Assembly (NCBI GenBank): GCA_938016235.1
Contig: CALLPU010000010.1
Coordinates: 1-9,818 of the forward strand
From: an uncultured Granulosicoccus sp.
Lineage (GTDB): Bacteria; Pseudomonadota; Gammaproteobacteria; Granulosicoccales; Granulosicoccaceae
Length of the DNA: 9,818 nt
Reading direction: 5' to 3'
Below the pieces are notes generated by a model. It saw nothing but the letters and a program-made list of their open reading frames with translations, ran no database searches and had not been told where the DNA came from. The translations under genes and the position numbers were made by a program. This document shows positions 7,397 to 9,818 of this stretch, in pieces. How positions within the stretch are numbered: position 1 is the stretch's first letter; every line of letters starts with the position of its first letter.

Positions 7397-7669
7397 TTAG
7401 ACAGCGCTATCGGGCGTACCGCCATGCGTTGCCGGTGCTTCCAGATCACGCACCCTGTCTTCCAACTGCTTCAACTGCCTGCGCGTGTTCCTCAATACCT
7501 CTGACTGCACATCAAACTCTTCGCGCGTAACCAGATCCATCCGGCCCAGGGCACTTTGCAGCGTCGCCTTGGCATTGCGTTCGAAATCATCCTTTACGTC
7601 GGACACACCCGGGGGTAACAGCTTGCCCAGCGTCTTGGAAAGGTCATCAAAAACACGTGCGTCAATCAT
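7397..7669 (-). CDS. ubiK: UbiK/YqiC, ubiquinone biosynthesis accessory factor (BMFP domain)
   Basis: A 90-residue protein of the BMFP/YqiC family (usual length about 80-100). UbiK is a trimeric accessory factor of the soluble Ubi complex, which makes ubiquinone under oxic conditions; it interacts with UbiJ and with membranes. The sequence shows the amphipathic N-terminal helix (DARVFDDLSKTLGKLLPPGV), then the diagnostic MDLVTREEFDVQSEVL segment, and a C-terminal coiled coil (RNTRRQLKQLEDRVRDLE). The start at 7669 has a strong Shine-Dalgarno (AGGAG, 6 nt spacing). A longer reading from 7723 lacks one and adds an unconserved extension. The gene is divergent from glnK-amtB, a neighbourhood I recall from pseudomonads and relatives, where comM follows ubiK directly. 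Here the sensor kinase follows, two codons after the stop. Confidence 0.93.
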   Translation of the reverse strand: MIDARVFDDLSKTLGKLLPPGVSDVKDDFERNAKATLQSALGRMDLVTREEFDVQSEVLRNTRRQLKQLEDRVRDLEAPATHGGTPDSAV

Positions 7670-7721
7670 GTGAGGCTCCTGATCGGGTAGCGAAAGAGGC
7701 GACCCACCGTTTCGCGAGTCC

Positions 7722-7742
7722 ATTGCCCAAGCTTACGGCAAT
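7722..7742. repeat. Inverted repeat ATTGCC-N9-GGCAAT upstream of ubiK
   Basis: Perfect 6-bp arms (7722-7727 and 7737-7742) with a 9-nt centre containing AAGCTT. It lies 53-73 bp upstream of the ubiK start, where a promoter or operator for the minus-strand series would be expected. The heptamer ATTGCCC recurs at 7855-7861 and, inverted, at 7793-7799. It may be an operator or may be chance. Confidence 0.3.
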
Positions 7743-7781
7743 CGGATGGATTTGGAATCGGACACGCTCACGATATCGCAC

Positions 7782-7796
7782 GCACCATATGCGGGC
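7782..7796. promoter_or_regulatory. Weaker second NtrC-like site
   Basis: GCAC-CATATGC-GGGC matches the NtrC pattern GCAC-N7-GTGC with one mismatch in the right half. It lies exactly 32 bp (about three helical turns) upstream of the better site, so both would be on the same face of the DNA. That is the spacing of the two strong NtrC sites of Escherichia coli glnA. Confidence 0.5.
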
Positions 7797-7813
7797 AATA
7801 CGCTAATTTCAAC

Positions 7814-7828
7814 GCACCTGATTAGTGC
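7814..7828. promoter_or_regulatory. NtrC (NRI) enhancer site upstream of glnK
   Basis: GCAC-CTGATTA-GTGC is an exact match to the NtrC core GCAC-N7-GTGC, and the flanking bases extend the symmetry to CGCAC/GTGCG (7813-7829). Its centre lies about 98 bp upstream of the start point expected from the sigma54-like element at 7893-7908, a normal enhancer distance. Phosphorylated NtrC should bind here under nitrogen limitation and activate glnK-amtB. Confidence 0.75.
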
Positions 7829-7892
7829 GCAAAGAACAACTCAACCACCTAACAATTGCCCTATCTCTTTGTTTTAACAAACAATAAATACA

Positions 7893-7908
7893 TGGCACAC
7901 ATGATGTT
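7893..7908 (+). promoter_or_regulatory. Candidate sigma54 (-24/-12) promoter of glnK-amtB
   Basis: TGGCAC (7893-7898) is a perfect -24 box. After five bases comes ATGTT, against consensus TTGCA/T; the -12 C is T here, so this half is weak. Transcription would start near 7919 and give a leader of about 30 nt with the glnK Shine-Dalgarno. The upstream NtrC sites at suitable distances strengthen the call. A TTGCT at 7915-7919 has no properly spaced -24 box. Confidence 0.5.
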
Positions 7909-7949
7909 ACTCCCTTGCTCATTACTACACCGACCCAGGGATAAACTTC

Positions 7950-8288
7950 ATGAAGTTAGTAACCGCAATCATCAAACCCTTCAAGCTCGAAGAGGTTCGG
8001 GAGGCTCTGTCTACCATCGGGGTGCAGGGCATGACAGTCACCGAGGTCAAAGGCTTCGGGCGGCAGAAAGGCCATACCGAGCTATATCGCGGTGCCGAGT
8101 ACGTCGTCGATTTCATCCCCAAGACGAAGATCGAAATCGGCATTGATGACAACCAGCTGGACTCCGTGCTCGAAGCGATCACGGGCGCTGCAGGCTCCGG
8201 AAAAATTGGCGATGGAAAAATATTCGTGACCGAACTGGAACGTGCGATTCGCATTCGCACCAACGAAACCGGCCCCACCGCGCTATAG
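7950..8288 (+). CDS. glnK: PII nitrogen signal transduction protein GlnK
   Basis: A 112-residue PII protein, the exact family length. PII trimers sense ATP/ADP and 2-oxoglutarate and are uridylylated under nitrogen limitation; GlnK docks on AmtB and blocks ammonium uptake when nitrogen becomes plentiful. The T-loop reads GRQKGHTELYRGAEYVVDF, with Tyr51 as uridylylation site and Arg47, the residue that enters the AmtB pore in E. coli. The second signature GKIGDGKIFV (84-93) binds nucleotide, and the C-terminus IRIRTNE is typical. The N-terminus MKLVTAIIKPFKLEEVREAL is GlnK-like, whereas Asp54 is the residue found in E. coli GlnB rather than GlnK. The partner amtB 54 bp downstream favours the name glnK. 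A Shine-Dalgarno (AGGGA) lies about 8 nt before the ATG. Control is by NtrC and sigma54, judging from the upstream sites. Confidence 0.96.
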   Translation: MKLVTAIIKPFKLEEVREALSTIGVQGMTVTEVKGFGRQKGHTELYRGAEYVVDFIPKTKIEIGIDDNQLDSVLEAITGAAGSGKIGDGKIFVTELERAIRIRTNETGPTAL

Positions 8289-8342
8289 AGCGCGCGCAAC
8301 GGACATTGCCTGAACCATAACAAATTAACGAGAAAACCGACG

Positions 8343-9593
8343 ATGGAACAACTTGCTGAACTGAGCTATGCGCTCGATACCTTTTATTTTCTCATGGCCG
8401 GTGCGCTGGTCATGTGGATGGCTGCGGGATTTGCGATGCTCGAGGCGGGCATGGTACGCGCCAAGAACACCGCTGAGATTCTGACCAAGAATATTGCACT
8501 CTATGCGCTGGCCTGCATCATGTTCATGCTGGTGGGTTACAACCTGATGTACCCTGGCGCACCGATAAGTCAGTACATACCCAATCTCAGCTTTCTGCTG
8601 GGTGCCGAGAACGACGCTGCAACCTTCAGCGCCGGTGGTGAAGACGCGCCTTACTACTCAGCGCGATCAGACTTTTTCTTTCAAGTGGTGTTCGTCGCAG
8701 CCGGCATGTCGATTGTGTCCGGCGCCGTTGCCGAGCGTATGAAGCTCTGGTCTTTCCTGCTGTTTGCCGCCGTCTTCACCTCCATCATCTACCCCGTCCA
8801 GGGATTCTGGAAATGGGGCGGTGGCTGGTTGGACGCTGCCGGCTTCCAGGACTTCGCAGGTTCCGGCGTCGTACACATGTGTGGTGCCAGTGCAGCATTG
8901 GCCGGGGTTCTGTTACTTGGTGCTCGAAAAGGCAAGTATGGCCCTAACGGTGAAGTGATGCCGATTCCTGGCGCTAACATGCCGTTGGCCACGCTGGGTA
9001 CGTTCATTCTCTGGATGGGCTGGTTCGGATTCAACGGCGGCTCGCAGCTGGTTGTTTCCAACTTCGCCGACTCCAACGCCGTTGCAGCTATCTTCGTGAA
9101 TACCAACATGGCAGCCGCCGGCGGCGTAATCGCCGCACTGCTTACGGTGCGCATGATCTGGGGCAAGGCAGACTTGACCATGGCACTCAACGGCGCATTG
9201 GCCGGGCTGGTTGCCATCACGGCAGAGCCACTGGCACCAAGCCCACTCCAGGCCACCCTGATTGGTGCTGCCGGTGGTGTACTGGTGGTGTTCTCGATCA
9301 TCACACTTGACCGGATGAAAATCGACGATCCTGTAGGCGCCATTTCCGTACACGGCGTTGTTGGCATGCTCGGCCTGATGTTGGTCCCACTGACCAATGG
9401 TGATGCCACTTTCGTCGCTCAGCTGACAGGCCTTGTTGCCATCTTTGGCTGGACGTTCATCACCAGCCTGGTGGTCTGGGGCATCATCAAGATGATCATC
9501 GGCCTGCGAGTAACCGAAGAAGAAGAATACGAAGGTGTGGATATTTCCGAGTGTGGAATCGAAGCCTATCCGGAGTTCTCTCAGCGCAGCTGA
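8343..9593 (+). CDS. amtB: Ammonium transporter AmtB
   Basis: A 416-residue inner-membrane ammonium channel/transporter of the Amt/Rh family, acting as a trimer. Hydrophobic segments fit the usual 11 helices. The twin pore histidines are His178 (GSGVVHMCGASAALAG) and His337 (AISVHGVVGMLG). The phenylalanine gate is in FFFQVVF (111-117) and WFGFNGGS (227-234), and Trp158 in WGGGW lines the outer site. The C-terminal tail, TEEEEYEGVDISECGIEAYPEF, is the conserved segment that contacts GlnK. Unlike E. coli AmtB there is no obvious cleavable signal peptide: the protein runs from MEQLAELSYALDTFYF straight into TM1. An acidic, low-complexity outer loop lies at about 88-108. It is co-transcribed with glnK (54-nt gap, weak ribosome binding site) and ends before a strong terminator. 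Confidence 0.96.
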   Translation: MEQLAELSYALDTFYFLMAGALVMWMAAGFAMLEAGMVRAKNTAEILTKNIALYALACIMFMLVGYNLMYPGAPISQYIPNLSFLLGAENDAATFSAGGEDAPYYSARSDFFFQVVFVAAGMSIVSGAVAERMKLWSFLLFAAVFTSIIYPVQGFWKWGGGWLDAAGFQDFAGSGVVHMCGASAALAGVLLLGARKGKYGPNGEVMPIPGANMPLATLGTFILWMGWFGFNGGSQLVVSNFADSNAVAAIFVNTNMAAAGGVIAALLTVRMIWGKADLTMALNGALAGLVAITAEPLAPSPLQATLIGAAGGVLVVFSIITLDRMKIDDPVGAISVHGVVGMLGLMLVPLTNGDATFVAQLTGLVAIFGWTFITSLVVWGIIKMIIGLRVTEEEEYEGVDISECGIEAYPEFSQRS

Positions 9594-9619
9594 TGTAACA
9601 CTCAGGACTGTGTAGCAGG

Positions 9620-9647
9620 AAAAGGCGCCATTGATTGGCGCCTTTTT
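9620..9647 (+). terminator. Rho-independent terminator of glnK-amtB
   Basis: AAAAGGCGCC (9620-9629), a 7-nt loop, then GGCGCCTTTTT (9637-9647). The stem is 10 bp with a GC-rich core, followed by a T-run, 27 nt after the amtB stop. The A-run on the left arm means it could also stop transcription coming from the right. Confidence 0.9.
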
Positions 9648-9721
9648 GCAGAAACCGGCAACCGGTCTGCGATTTGCAAGCACCAGCGCATGTTTCACTT
9701 CAAACAGGCGCGCTTGCCATC

Positions 9722-9818
9722 ATGACTCTGTTTGCGCTGCTGGGCTGCCTGATCGTCGCAGGCGAGATACGCTATCAGTTAGGCCAGATACGGCTGCGCC
9801 GCCTTCTCAGAGCGCAGG
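9722..9818 (+). CDS. Possible small membrane protein, cut by right edge (unrecognised)
   Basis: An ATG at 9722 opens a frame that stays open to the window edge. It begins with a hydrophobic segment (MTLFALLGCLIVAGEI) followed by a basic stretch (RLRRLLRAQ), as in a membrane-anchored protein with a cytoplasmic tail. There are only 32 codons and the ribosome binding site is weak (AGGCG about 10 nt upstream). No family is recognised. It could equally be chance, or lie opposite a minus-strand gene entering from the right. Confidence 0.35.
   Translation, partial: MTLFALLGCLIVAGEIRYQLGQIRLRRLLRAQ

Larger units (their letters stand above)
7670..7949. promoter_or_regulatory. Divergent control region between ubiK and glnK
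   Basis: 280 bp without a gene. The glnK side holds two NtrC-like sites (7782-7796 and 7814-7828), an AT-rich stretch around 7862-7892 and a sigma54-like element (7893-7908). The ubiK side has an inverted repeat (7722-7742), but no convincing sigma70 promoter could be picked by eye. Separate promoters are expected for the two directions. Confidence 0.65.

Noticed and set aside
7670..7723. Eighteen-residue N-terminal extension of UbiK from 7723
   Set aside because: The ATG at 7669 has a strong AGGAG six bases upstream and gives the family-typical start; the extension overlaps the promoter region and its inverted repeat.
8913..9698. Minus-strand open frame of 261 codons
   Set aside because: It is antisense to amtB and runs through the terminator; the translation is rich in His, Cys and Gln with no family signature. 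The minus-strand frame at 8789-9409 is rejected for the same reason.
1..9818. CRISPR arrays, tRNA or rRNA genes, insertion sequences
   Set aside because: I looked for regular direct repeats, cloverleaf-like segments, transposase signatures and terminal inverted repeats flanking the 1261-7390 cassette and saw none. Any insertion of the cassette has left no visible mobile-element scar.

Overview
The window looks like chromosomal DNA from a gammaproteobacterium, probably a free-living, possibly marine one. The core genes (comM, ubiK, glnK, amtB) read like gammaproteobacterial orthologues, and TAXI-type TRAP transporters are common in marine heterotrophs. The genus cannot be fixed from the sequence. 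There are eight recognisable genes. One more possible reading frame runs off the right edge.

Layout, left to right. Bases 1-1016 (minus) hold the first two thirds of comM (yifB), cut by the left edge. Bases 1261-3438 (minus) encode a fused DctQ-DctM TRAP permease, and 3633-4640 (minus) its TAXI-type periplasmic binding protein. Bases 4965-5573 (minus) encode a short response regulator and 5612-7390 (minus) a DctB-like sensor kinase. Bases 7397-7669 (minus) encode UbiK, the ubiquinone biosynthesis accessory factor. A 280-bp divergent control region follows. On the plus strand come glnK (7950-8288) and amtB (8343-9593), closed by a strong Rho-independent terminator at 9620-9647. The last 170 bases hold only a possible truncated ORF.

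How the genes work together. glnK-amtB is the classic ammonium transport and PII sensing pair. Its upstream region has a near-consensus NtrC site, a weaker second site exactly 32 bp away, and a sigma54-like -24/-12 element, so nitrogen-limitation control is well supported. On the other strand, the kinase and regulator probably sense a small carboxylate-like ligand in the periplasm and control the adjacent TAXI-TRAP transporter. The kinase has the DctB architecture, but its regulator lacks the AAA+ sigma54-activating domain of DctD and keeps only receiver and Fis-type HTH domains.

The most interesting points are these. The kinase/regulator/transporter block sits between ubiK and comM, which I recall as neighbours in relatives, so it looks like a cassette inserted into a conserved nitrogen/ubiquinone neighbourhood. 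The regulator is a DctD-like protein without its engine. The binding-protein/permease spacer carries a perfect 12-bp inverted repeat enclosing nested smaller ones. The kinase ORF lies in the same frame as ubiK, separated by one stop codon, with no visible ribosome binding site.
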